Part shown: one piece after another, positions 1-4,537 of the stretch
Numbering within the stretch: the stretch's first letter is position 1
How the letters are laid out: every line of letters starts with the position of its first letter
NCBI GenBank assembly: GCA_017998585.1
Contig: JAGOCT010000068.1
Location: 1 to 7,957 of the forward strand
Origin: Candidatus Cloacimonadota bacterium
GTDB taxonomy: Bacteria; Cloacimonadota; Cloacimonadia; Cloacimonadales; WRIO01
Direction: 5' to 3'
DNA length: 7,957 nucleotides
Translations under genes and position numbers: made by a program
Notes under the pieces: model-generated
Seen by the model: only the letters and a program-made list of their open reading frames with translations
The model's database searches: none
What the model was told of the DNA's origin: nothing

Positions 1-837
1 GATAAAATCTGCTTTTAAGTCTTTGTGTGCATCATTCAGAAAAGAACCTTCATGATTCCATCTGATTTGAGAACTGTCAATTCCTCGTATAGCAAGGCTC
101 ATTTTGCACAAGCGCCAGGTGGTTTGATTACTTTCCTGTCCAAAGATAGAAATATCATTTACTTTACCCTGATGTTCTGTTACAAATTTCTCAGATTGGA
201 CAAACATACCGCCTGATCCGCAACAAGGATCAAAGACTCTCCCCTGATAAGGTTCAAGCATTTCAACCAGCAATTCCACAACACTTCTCGGAGTATAGAA
301 TTGCCCGCCTTTTTTACCTTCCGCCAAAGCAAATTCACCCAGAAAATACTCAAAGACATGACCAAGCACATCTGCACTTCGTGCTTTTGTATCACCCAGG
401 GCAATATTGCCAATTAAGTCAATCAATTCTCCCAAACTTGTCGGGTCTAAGTTTTGACGGGCATATACTTTGGGCAATACCCCTTTTAAAGAAGAATTCT
501 CTTTTTCGATTGCATCCATGGCATTGTCAATATACTTGCCTATATCCGGTTGTTTCGCTTTTGACAATAGCATATTCCATCGGGCATCCGGCGGAACAAA
601 GAAAACATTCTCTGCTTTGTATTCGTCTTTATCTTCAGGGTCAGCGCCTAGTGCTATTTCATCTTTAAGTTTCCCAAACAATTCTTCAAACGCATCAGAA
701 ATATACTTTAGGAATATTAAGCCGAGTACGACATGTTTATATTCTGCCGCATCAATATTTTTCCTGAGTTTATCTGCTGTTTTCCAGAGTTGTTTTTCTA
801 ATGATTCTTCTTTCCCATTTTCTTTTGCTTTTGCCAT
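1..837 (-). CDS. hsdM: Type I restriction-modification DNA methyltransferase subunit HsdM (partial, N-terminal 279 codons)
   Basis: This is the modification subunit of a type I restriction-modification system. It transfers a methyl group from SAM to adenine N6 and works in a complex with the specificity subunit HsdS, plus HsdR for cleavage. Translating the minus strand from the ATG at 837-835 gives 279 uninterrupted codons to the left edge. Residues 10-150 look like the helical HsdM N-terminal domain ([34 protein letters not shown]). Residues 178-183 are the family's GQFYTP segment. Residues 203-212 are the SAM-binding motif [11 protein letters not shown]. The frame stops at LKADFI, just before the catalytic NPPF motif expected next; family members are usually around 500 residues. 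The start is supported by AGGA (845-848 on the opposite strand) seven bases upstream. No same-strand gene lies upstream in the window, so this is probably the first gene of an hsd operon; hsdS and hsdR would lie off the left edge. Confidence 0.95.
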   Translation of the reverse strand, partial: MAKAKENGKEESLEKQLWKTADKLRKNIDAAEYKHVVLGLIFLKYISDAFEELFGKLKDEIALGADPEDKDEYKAENVFFVPPDARWNMLLSKAKQPDIGKYIDNAMDAIEKENSSLKGVLPKVYARQNLDPTSLGELIDLIGNIALGDTKARSADVLGHVFEYFLGEFALAEGKKGGQFYTPRSVVELLVEMLEPYQGRVFDPCCGSGGMFVQSEKFVTEHQGKVNDISIFGQESNQTTWRLCKMSLAIRGIDSSQIRWNHEGSFLNDAHKDLKADFI

Positions 838-1110
838 TTAATATCCTCTTAATCAATCTGCTAAAAACCTGACAATAAGAAGGCTATTGCTGAACTGTAC
901 TACGCTTAAAAAGTATCTTCAAACTCATCTTAACCTTCTTAGTTAGATTTCCTTATTATAATGAACAACTTTCATAGATAAAAACTACTAAATATATTTT
1001 TCAAAATATGCAAGCTTTTTTTTAAAAAAATATTAAATTAATATATTAACTGTATGTATCTTGATTATAATAGAATGCAACACAATACTTTAAAAACTTC
1101 TTATGAATGA
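838..1110. other. AT-rich gene-free upstream region of hsdM
   Basis: No reading frame with a credible start and ribosome site was found on either strand. The region holds a run of eight T followed by seven A (1016-1030), a 12-bp perfect palindrome TTAATATATTAA (1038-1049), and TATAAT hexamers on both strands (955-960 minus, 1066-1071 plus). These fit promoter or bent DNA but prove nothing specific. Confidence 0.5.
955..960 (-). promoter_or_regulatory. Candidate -10 box (TATAAT) for hsdM
   Basis: Read on the minus strand, this is a perfect TATAAT about 118 bases upstream of the hsdM start codon. No good -35 hexamer sits 16-18 bases further upstream. The surrounding DNA is very AT-rich, so a chance match is likely. 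It is offered as the best single candidate in the hsdM upstream region. Confidence 0.2.
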
Positions 1111-1251
1111 ATTTATTTACTGCCGGATAGACATTAAGTATCTAAAAATCAATGTGTTTGAGTATCCCTGCTGACAAAAAGGGCAATTCTAAGTAAGTAC
1201 TCAGGTTATATTTTCAATTTCTAGTTTATCCGCAGTAAAGAGTAAATAAAT
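1111..1251. repeat. Imperfect inverted repeat enclosing about 95 bp (possible MITE-like palindromic element)
   Basis: The left arm (1111-1132) begins ATTTATTTAC and continues TGCCGGATAGAC. The reverse complement of the right arm (1224-1251) begins with the same ATTTATTTAC, has a 6-base insertion, and continues TGCGGATAAAC. The arms therefore match over about 20 positions with one indel block and a few mismatches. ATGA occurs just outside both ends (1107-1110 and 1250-1253, the latter touching the arm); it could be a short target duplication or chance. There is no coding content inside. It may be a non-autonomous mobile palindrome, or only a cruciform-prone spacer. Confidence 0.4.
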
Positions 1252-1295
1252 GACGATTTTGTCATGGGATTTGTGAAATGGAGTGTAGTATTCCC

Positions 1296-1406
1296 CTCCC
1301 GTGGAGAGCCTGTGCAAAAACCAAAATTCCGTAGGAATGACCGAGTGGTAGCCAGATGCGGAAGCGTCTGGTATATAGTGTGTTACACATCAAGCGCCGT
1401 AGGTGC
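1296..1406. repeat. Array of short hairpins with CC-loop-GG cores
   Basis: Five small hairpins follow each other. CTCC and GGAG surround CGT (1296-1306). ATTCC and GGAAT surround GTA (1326-1338). CCAGATGC and GCGTCTGG surround a GGAA tetraloop (1352-1371). TGTG and CACA surround TTA (1379-1389). GCGCC and GGTGC surround GTA (1394-1406). Two of them share the core CCGTAGG and a trailing GACC or GGCC, but have different outer stem bases that still pair. Conserved core with changed but complementary stems suggests that the folded form matters. GTAG also occurs in REP elements, but there it lies beside the hairpin rather than across its loop. Confidence 0.55.
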
Positions 1407-1425
1407 GGCCGAATAAAGTTTACAT

Positions 1426-1460
1426 TTTTGCTCAGACTCTGGAGGGGTGTGACGGGGTGG
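1426..1460 (+). repeat. Dispersed repeat copy: GCTCAGACTCT followed by GGAGGGGTGTG
   Basis: This copy resembles two others in the island. One is on the minus strand at 1320-1293 (GCACAGGCTCTCCA, then GGGAGGGGAATAC). The other is on the plus strand at 1661-1685 (GCACAGACTCTCCA), whose apparent continuation GGAGCGGTGTG lies at 1790-1800. Between the halves of that third copy sits the double-hairpin element (1682-1786), as if it had been inserted into the repeat. The copies are degenerate, so their borders are approximate. Confidence 0.4.
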
Positions 1461-1566
1461 TACGTTAAAAAATACCTAGAAAAGTAAGGTTTATACAATG
1501 GTGAAACATAAAATATCAGCTGAATAATTTCAAATATTCTGATACACCCTCTATATGAATTACCCG

Positions 1567-1593
1567 GACAAAAATGCACTTTTTTGTCTTTTT
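1567..1593 (+). terminator. Weak terminator-like AT-rich hairpin
   Basis: GACAAAAA (1567-1574) and TTTTTGTC (1581-1588) form an 8-bp stem around a 6-base loop, followed by five T on the plus strand. The stem is mostly A-T and no plus-strand gene precedes it. A functional terminator is therefore doubtful, and it may be another palindrome of the repeat island. Confidence 0.2.
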
Positions 1594-1636
1594 GGCAAAA
1601 TTATTTTGAATTTAGTTTTAAAAACAAGGATTTCTT

Positions 1637-1655
1637 GGATGAACACGGATAAAAA
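1637..1655 (-). repeat. 19-nt repeat TTTTTATCCGTGTTCATCC, minus-strand copy
   Basis: The minus strand reads TTTTTATCCGTGTTCATCC, an exact match to 1850-1868 on the plus strand. The two copies form a perfect 19-bp inverted repeat separated by 194 bases, and the double-hairpin element lies between them. Confidence 0.75.
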
Positions 1656-1681
1656 CTGCATTTTAGCACAGACTCTCCAAC

Positions 1682-1796
1682 GGAGCTGAACAAACCTATG
1701 TAGGGATAACTATCCTTAGTTATCCCAAGGTTACAAGGATTAGTTCAACTAGGGATAGTTGAACTTACATCCCATTGTTCCGCTCCTCCGGAGCGG
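1682..1796. repeat. Multi-hairpin element with complementary loops
   Basis: An outer stem pairs GGAGCTGAACAA (1682-1693) with TTGTTCCGCTCC (1775-1786), 12 positions with one mismatch. Inside it ATGTA (1698-1702) can pair with TACAT (1766-1770). Two perfect 9-bp hairpins follow. In the first, GGGATAACT pairs with AGTTATCCC around ATCCTT (1703-1726). In the second, AGTTCAACT pairs with AGTTGAACT around AGGGAT (1742-1765). The two loops are complementary over all six bases, one pair being G-U, so a kissing-loop contact is possible in RNA. A further 7-bp triloop hairpin, CCGCTCC with GGAGCGG (1780-1796), competes with the outer stem. Whether the region is transcribed is unknown. Confidence 0.6.
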
Positions 1797-1829
1797 TGTG
1801 GGGGAGGGGGATTCCTTTGCTACGAAGAT

Positions 1830-1943
1830 ATCAGGGCTAAAGCCCCTCATTTTTATCCGTGTTCATCCGTGCAATCCGTGGTTAGAGTTCATTTTTCGTG
1901 TCTTTCGTGTTTTTTAGTGGTTGTATAAATCAGGGCTAAAGCC
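1830..1943 (+). repeat. 15-nt direct repeat ATCAGGGCTAAAGCC (two copies)
   Basis: ATCAGGGCTAAAGCC occurs at 1830-1844 and again at 1929-1943. The first copy continues with another C, so GGGC and GCCC can pair around TAAA; the second copy lost the last C of that stem. Each copy ends close to a CCGTG- or GCG-phrase repeat, which suggests a recurring module. Similar GGGCTAAAGCCC palindromes are known to me as common intergenic repeats in several bacterial phyla. Confidence 0.6.
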
Positions 1944-1974
1944 TCTTCTTTGCGGTCTTAGCGTCCTTTGCGAG
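1850..1974 (+). repeat. CCGTG/CGTG/GCG phrase repeats, first cluster
   Basis: Three related phrases lie in a row. The first (1850-1883) has ATCCGTG, then TTCATCCGTG, then CAATCCGTGGTT. The second (1891-1922) has TTTCGTG, then TCTTTCGTG, then TTTTTTAGTGGTT. The third (1946-1974) has TTTGCGG, TCTTAGCG and TCCTTTGCGAG. Each is a set of two or three short units spaced 8-12 bases apart. Phrases of this type are widespread between genes in many environmental bacteria and are sometimes mis-annotated as tiny proteins. Their function is unknown to me. Confidence 0.6.
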
Positions 1975-2083
1975 ATATCTGATATATCAAAACAGATTGA
2001 TCAAATCGGATTTACGGCATTCCGCTACGCTCCATTTCGCAAATCCCTACAAACAGTTTATACATTTGTCGAAAGGCTTTTTC

Positions 2084-2121
2084 CCTTGACTTTATGACAT
2101 TGTGCTTCACCCTGGTCAAGG
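2084..2121. repeat. Short inverted repeat CCTTGAC / GTCAAGG
   Basis: CCTTGAC (2084-2090) and GTCAAGG (2115-2121) form a 7-bp stem around 24 bases, between the repeat island's right border and the second CCGTG cluster. No T-tract follows. It may be chance. Confidence 0.25.
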
Positions 2122-2144
2122 ACTCTTTCGTTCCTCTGGAACTC

Positions 2145-2209
2145 TTTTCCGTGATTTCCGTGCCTTCCGTGGTTGTTAACTTTTCTTTTTTTTATCCGTG
2201 TTCGTTCGA
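2145..2209 (+). repeat. CCGTG phrase repeats, second cluster
   Basis: A phrase with TTCCGTG, ATTTCCGTG and CCTTCCGTGGTT (2145-2172) is followed by a truncated copy of the 1850-type repeat, TTTTTTATCCGTGTTCGTTCG (2189-2209). Orientation is the same as in the first cluster. The last copy is cut short, and unique AT-rich sequence begins after it. Confidence 0.55.
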
Positions 2210-2519
2210 ATGAGTTACGCATTCAATATCGTCTGATTTAAATGCTTTAAAAATGATTTCGTCTTTCAACTCGTCTCCTTCGTATTACTAACGTAATAAG
2301 CAATAAAAGTGTTGGTAAAAATATAAAATTTTTAATGATTATTGTTGAATCAGTTATGATATCTCTTCCTGCCAATTGTAAAAATCCATTATGAATGACT
2401 TTTTCATTTTGAATTATACATAATGAAGTAGTAATACATTTTAAAATTTCATGAAATGTCTGTAAATCAGCATATTAACTCTATATGCATTCTGGCATCA
2501 AAATCGCATAAAGTATTTT
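2210..2519. other. AT-rich gene-free stretch with small palindromes
   Basis: No credible gene is present. Visible structure is limited to a 12-bp perfect palindrome ATTTCATGAAAT (2446-2457), lying within a wider ACATTT...AAATGT pairing (2437-2458), and a 6-bp hairpin of GCATAT with ATATGC (2470-2488). These lie 110-170 bases upstream of the small secreted-protein gene and could belong to its promoter region. I could not pick a convincing -35/-10 pair. Confidence 0.4.
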
Positions 2520-2549
2520 AAAAGGAAAGGAAAAGGGAAGGAAAAGGAA
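2520..2549 (+). other. 30-nt homopurine tract of GGAAA-like units
   Basis: Thirty consecutive purines are made of A-runs separated by GG or GGG at near-regular spacing (units such as AAAGG and AAAAGGG). The tract lies 56 bases before the start codon of the 2606 gene. It contains several Shine-Dalgarno-like GGAAAGG or AAGGGAAGG cores but has no start codon at a useful distance. It could be a slippage-prone repeat, a leader element or a triplex-capable tract. Confidence 0.6.
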
Positions 2550-2593
2550 TCAACTCAAAAATCATGTAAAATAAATTGCTTAAAAATTCAAAG

Positions 2594-2599
2594 AAAGGA
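2594..2599 (+). promoter_or_regulatory. Ribosome binding site AAAGGA that decides the start at 2606
   Basis: AAAGGA touches the ATG at 2600 and sits six bases before the ATG at 2606. Only the latter spacing is normal. The TTG at 2576 has no such site. Confidence 0.65.
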
Positions 2600-2605
2600 A
2601 TGAAG

Positions 2606-2950
2606 ATGAAAAAAATCATACTAACAATACTCAGCATAATCATTATGACATCGCTGATATCAGCAGCGGAGATCAGTGGAACTCTCTTTAGTCATGAGGG
2701 TTTATGCAATAAATCCTGTCAAAAAATAAAACTAATAGAAAGTCGCCAGACGGTTTACACCGATCATCAGGAGAAATTTACCTTTCGAAATGTTAAACCA
2801 GGCAGATACACACTCATTGTTTATACAGATTCTAAACCTGAAATATGCGAACATATTCTGCTTAAAAAAGGACAAAAATCCTGTTATTCCTGCTTTGATA
2901 TTCATGGCACAGGTGTTAAAGCACAAAGATATAAGAATATAAAAATTTAA
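2606..2950 (+). CDS. Small exported carboxypeptidase-regulatory-like (beta-sandwich) domain protein
   Basis: The predicted product is 114 residues. Residues 1-21 are a clear Sec signal peptide: MKK, a hydrophobic stretch ILTILSIIIM, then a cut near SAA-E. The mature part looks like one carboxypeptidase-regulatory-like or prealbumin-type beta-sandwich. It opens with EISGTLFS, has a central TDHQEKFTFRNVKPGRYTLIVY that matches the family's 'G.F.F..V.PG.Y.L' signature, and ends in a basic tail. It carries five cysteines (two in GLCNKSC, one in EIC, two in SCYSC), so disulfides or metal binding are possible after export. Such domains usually occur inside long surface proteins; here one stands alone. 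The start at 2606 is chosen over 2576 and 2600 because of the AAAGGA spacing. The gene has no partner closer than 117 bases. I do not recognise a specific family or function. Confidence 0.8.
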   Translation: MKKIILTILSIIIMTSLISAAEISGTLFSHEGLCNKSCQKIKLIESRQTVYTDHQEKFTFRNVKPGRYTLIVYTDSKPEICEHILLKKGQKSCYSCFDIHGTGVKAQRYKNIKI

Positions 2951-2957
2951 AAATTTT

Positions 2958-3042
2958 AGAATGCGGTAAACAATCAATAAGTCAAAACGGCCTCCTGACA
3001 AAATGAATTTTATATAGATCCTCCGTCTTCTTACCGCATTCT
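2958..3042. repeat. 12-bp perfect inverted repeat upstream of the GNAT gene
   Basis: AGAATGCGGTAA (2958-2969) and TTACCGCATTCT (3031-3042) are exact reverse complements around a 61-base spacer. The unit ends 25 bases before the GNAT start codon. No T-run follows, so it is not a typical terminator. It could be a structured leader, paired operator half-sites, or the ends of an 85-bp mobile palindrome; no target duplication is apparent. Confidence 0.6.
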
Positions 3043-3067
3043 TCTAATATAAAAAAAAGGGAAAGCT

Positions 3068-3976
3068 ATGTGGTTTATTGATTACAATTTTAAAAATAAT
3101 TTAAAAGAAATGTGTCGCTTGTTAATTGAGAGTAATGGCAGATTTAACAGCTCTCTGGACTGGTCTCTGGGCAGATTGATTGATTGGAAATATGGTTTAT
3201 GGAATGAATCAAAGTTTAATCCGGATTTCCACAGACAAAATTCACATTTATGGCGAAATTACATGGGTGAAATGCTCGCTTTTGTCATATCAGAAAATGG
3301 AGATGAATCAATACAAGTCATTACTCACCCAAACTATGAATACCTGTTTTCTCAAGTCATTGACTTTGCATTAAAAAATTGGCTACCAGAACGTAAAACG
3401 CTTTCTATCGTGACAGCTGAACAAGACAAGGAACGTATCAGAACTCTCCTAAAATATGGATTCAAAGAGCTAGGGCATTGTGAGTCAAGCTATCTTTACC
3501 ATATCAACGACATTTCTTTGCCTGTGATTAAGTTGTCTGAAGAACTCACAATACAAACGATGGCAGAAAACGGCGACTATGAAGAGCAACTTGATCTCAA
3601 AAACAACGCATTTCATCAAGATAAGCCCATTAGTGATATGTATCGAATTGCCAATGAATATGTCCGGACAAGCCCAATCTATGACTCAGATATGGATTTT
3701 GTCATTGTAAACCAAGAAGGGCGGCATGTGGCTGGCTGTGAAGGCTTTATAGATTATGAAAACAGATTGATGGAAATAGAAAGAATCTGCACAAGAGATG
3801 CTTATCGTAATCAGGGACTCAGTAAAGCCATCATCTCGGCTTGTATTCAAAAGGGATACAAAAAAGGGATACAAAGATTTCATATCAGCGCCTGGAATGA
3901 AGTAACTCATAAAGTGTATGCATCATTTGGTGAGTATGAAAAAATCGATAGATATGAGTTTAAGATTGAAGGATAA
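3068..3976 (+). CDS. GNAT-family N-acetyltransferase with tandem acetyltransferase-like domains
   Basis: The predicted product is 302 residues, soluble, with no signal peptide. The C-terminal half (about 160-298) is a typical GNAT fold. The strand FVIVNQEGRHVAGCEGFI (211-228) is followed by the strand MEIERICTRDAYRNQGLSKA (235-254). The acetyl-CoA pyrophosphate loop is RNQGLSKA (247-254), with Ser where many members have Gly or Ala. The segment RFHISAWNEVTHKVYASFGEYEK (270-292) matches motif B. The N-terminal half (about 1-150) has a similar layout ending in RIRTLLKYGFKELG (124-136) but no R-x-x-G-x-G/A loop, so it is probably a degenerate second GNAT domain with a structural or substrate-binding role. 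The substrate cannot be told from sequence. An AGGGA-type ribosome site lies five bases before the ATG. The gene ends in a strong terminator and looks monocistronic. Confidence 0.85.
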   Translation: MWFIDYNFKNNLKEMCRLLIESNGRFNSSLDWSLGRLIDWKYGLWNESKFNPDFHRQNSHLWRNYMGEMLAFVISENGDESIQVITHPNYEYLFSQVIDFALKNWLPERKTLSIVTAEQDKERIRTLLKYGFKELGHCESSYLYHINDISLPVIKLSEELTIQTMAENGDYEEQLDLKNNAFHQDKPISDMYRIANEYVRTSPIYDSDMDFVIVNQEGRHVAGCEGFIDYENRLMEIERICTRDAYRNQGLSKAIISACIQKGYKKGIQRFHISAWNEVTHKVYASFGEYEKIDRYEFKIEG

Positions 3977-3977
3977 G

Positions 3978-4029
3978 CCTTCCATTATCTTGTACCCGAT
4001 GTACCTCTTTTTCATAAGGAGATGGAAGG
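3978..4029 (+). repeat. 8-bp inverted repeat just after the GNAT stop
   Basis: CCTTCCAT (3978-3985) and ATGGAAGG (4022-4029) can pair around 36 bases, immediately 3' of the stop codon and before the terminator. It may stabilise the mRNA 3' end. No T-tract follows it. Confidence 0.4.
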
Positions 4030-4042
4030 TTCATTTTGTTTG

Positions 4043-4075
4043 ATGCTGGTCTGAAACAGACCAGCATTTTGTTTT
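4043..4075 (+). terminator. Intrinsic (Rho-independent) terminator of the GNAT gene
   Basis: ATGCTGGTCTG (4043-4053) and CAGACCAGCAT (4057-4067) form a perfect 11-bp stem around AAA, followed by TTTTGTTTT (4067-4075). This is a textbook plus-strand terminator about 70 bases after the GNAT stop codon. It separates that gene from the receiver/propeller unit. Confidence 0.92.
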
Positions 4076-4178
4076 AACAAGCAATGTATCTATCTGTTTT
4101 TCATAATGTTATAGTATATTTTGTATCACTGATGAAATTGGCTTTCACCTTGCATTTAGGATAGAATAGGAGAAGAAT

Positions 4179-4526
4179 ATGACAACAATAATGATAATCG
4201 ATAATGATTGCCTGAGTAATGAAAGCATCTTGTCAGCTTTTGAAATAATGGAATATCAGGTCTATTCCGCAAAGAAACTGTTTACATCTGAATTTGAACT
4301 GATAAAAGATCAGATCCAGTACCTGATAGTAAACATTTCTATCCTTTCTCAGCAAGAAATCTCTTATCTGAAAAGATTGAAAAAAGAATTGATCGGTTTA
4401 AAAATCATTGTGATTTCTAATATATTTTTAACAGAAATGTATCAGTTTTGCGCTGAGTACTTATTAGATCATTATATGAGTAAACCCATCTTATTCAGCA
4501 AATTATTACACGTTATAACAAAATGA
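4179..4526 (+). CDS. Stand-alone receiver-like (pseudo-receiver) domain protein
   Basis: The predicted product is 115 residues, the length of a single CheY-type receiver, with the alternating beta-alpha order: TIMIIDND, then a helix to about 26, YQVYSA, YLIVNISIL (48-56), LKIIVIS (74-80) and HYMSKPI (98-104). D8 and D10 could supply the acidic pair, S80 matches the conserved Thr/Ser, and K102-P103 matches the conserved Lys-Pro. The phospho-acceptor Asp expected at the end of the third strand is missing: the segment reads IVNISI, with Asn52 near that place. Phosphorylation-dependent signalling is therefore doubtful, and it may act through protein contacts. There is no output domain. An AGGAG site lies six bases before the ATG. 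The stop codon is 11 bases before the next gene's start, so the two are probably co-translated. The receiver-fold assignment rests on pattern, not on a search. Confidence 0.7.
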   Translation: MTTIMIIDNDCLSNESILSAFEIMEYQVYSAKKLFTSEFELIKDQIQYLIVNISILSQQEISYLKRLKKELIGLKIIVISNIFLTEMYQFCAEYLLDHYMSKPILFSKLLHVITK

Positions 4527-4532
4527 AAGGAG
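4526..4532 (+). promoter_or_regulatory. Ribosome binding site AAAGGAG overlapping the upstream stop codon
   Basis: AAAGGAG begins at the last base of the receiver gene's TGA and lies five bases before the ATG at 4538. This sets the propeller gene's start at 4538 rather than at the ATG at 4523, which overlaps the stop as ATGA. The layout favours translational coupling. Confidence 0.75.
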
Positions 4533-4537
4533 TTCTT

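Larger units (their letters stand above)
1266..2047. repeat. Intergenic repeat island bounded by 23-bp inverted repeats
   Basis: Bases 1266-1288 are the reverse complement of 2025-2047 with only two mismatches (core CTCCATTTC and CAAATCCC). They enclose about 736 bp that is richer in GC than the flanks and packed with hairpins and repeat fragments. No transposase or other credible gene lies inside; a 105-codon open frame on the minus strand here runs through the repeats and has no protein-like features. The simplest reading is a cluster of dispersed genomic repeats, perhaps a composite non-autonomous element. No clear target-site duplication is visible. Confidence 0.55.

Noticed and set aside
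180..841. Several open frames overlapping the hsdM region (25-216, 381-668 and 470-841 on plus; 180-413 on minus in another frame)
   Set aside because: The minus-strand hsdM frame covers the region continuously with strong family motifs. These are antisense or out-of-frame shadows without motifs.
1262..1579. 105-codon open frame on the minus strand inside the repeat island
   Set aside because: It runs across hairpin repeats and a dispersed-repeat copy, shows no recognisable protein motif or ribosome site, and its composition follows the repeats. I treat it as a shadow of non-coding repeat DNA.
1266..2210. Possible CRISPR array
   Set aside because: The repeats are unequal in length and sequence, sit in both orientations, and are not separated by spacers of constant size. 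No cas gene is visible.
2576..2605. Start of the small secreted protein at the TTG at 2576
   Set aside because: It would add ten residues before the signal peptide and lacks a ribosome site at normal spacing. ATG 2606 has AAAGGA six bases upstream.
2732..3910. Open frames 2732-3001 minus, 3180-3374 plus and 3686-3910 minus
   Set aside because: They lie in other frames of the small secreted-protein gene and the GNAT gene and have no supporting features.
4022..4054. Possible 10-codon leader peptide (ATG GAA GGT ... TGA) running into the terminator, suggesting attenuation of the receiver gene
   Set aside because: The AAGGAG before it directly touches the ATG, leaving no spacing. The codons show no regulatory amino-acid run and no alternative antiterminator was found. 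The hairpin is better explained as the GNAT terminator.
4110..4120. TATAGT/TATATT as the -10 box of the receiver gene promoter
   Set aside because: No acceptable -35 hexamer lies 16-18 bases upstream, and the stretch is generally AT-rich. The evidence is too weak to list as a feature.
4523..4537. Start of the propeller gene at the ATG at 4523 (ATGA overlap with the upstream stop)
   Set aside because: The AAAGGAG site is downstream of that ATG and correctly spaced for the ATG at 4538, which also gives a cleaner signal peptide.
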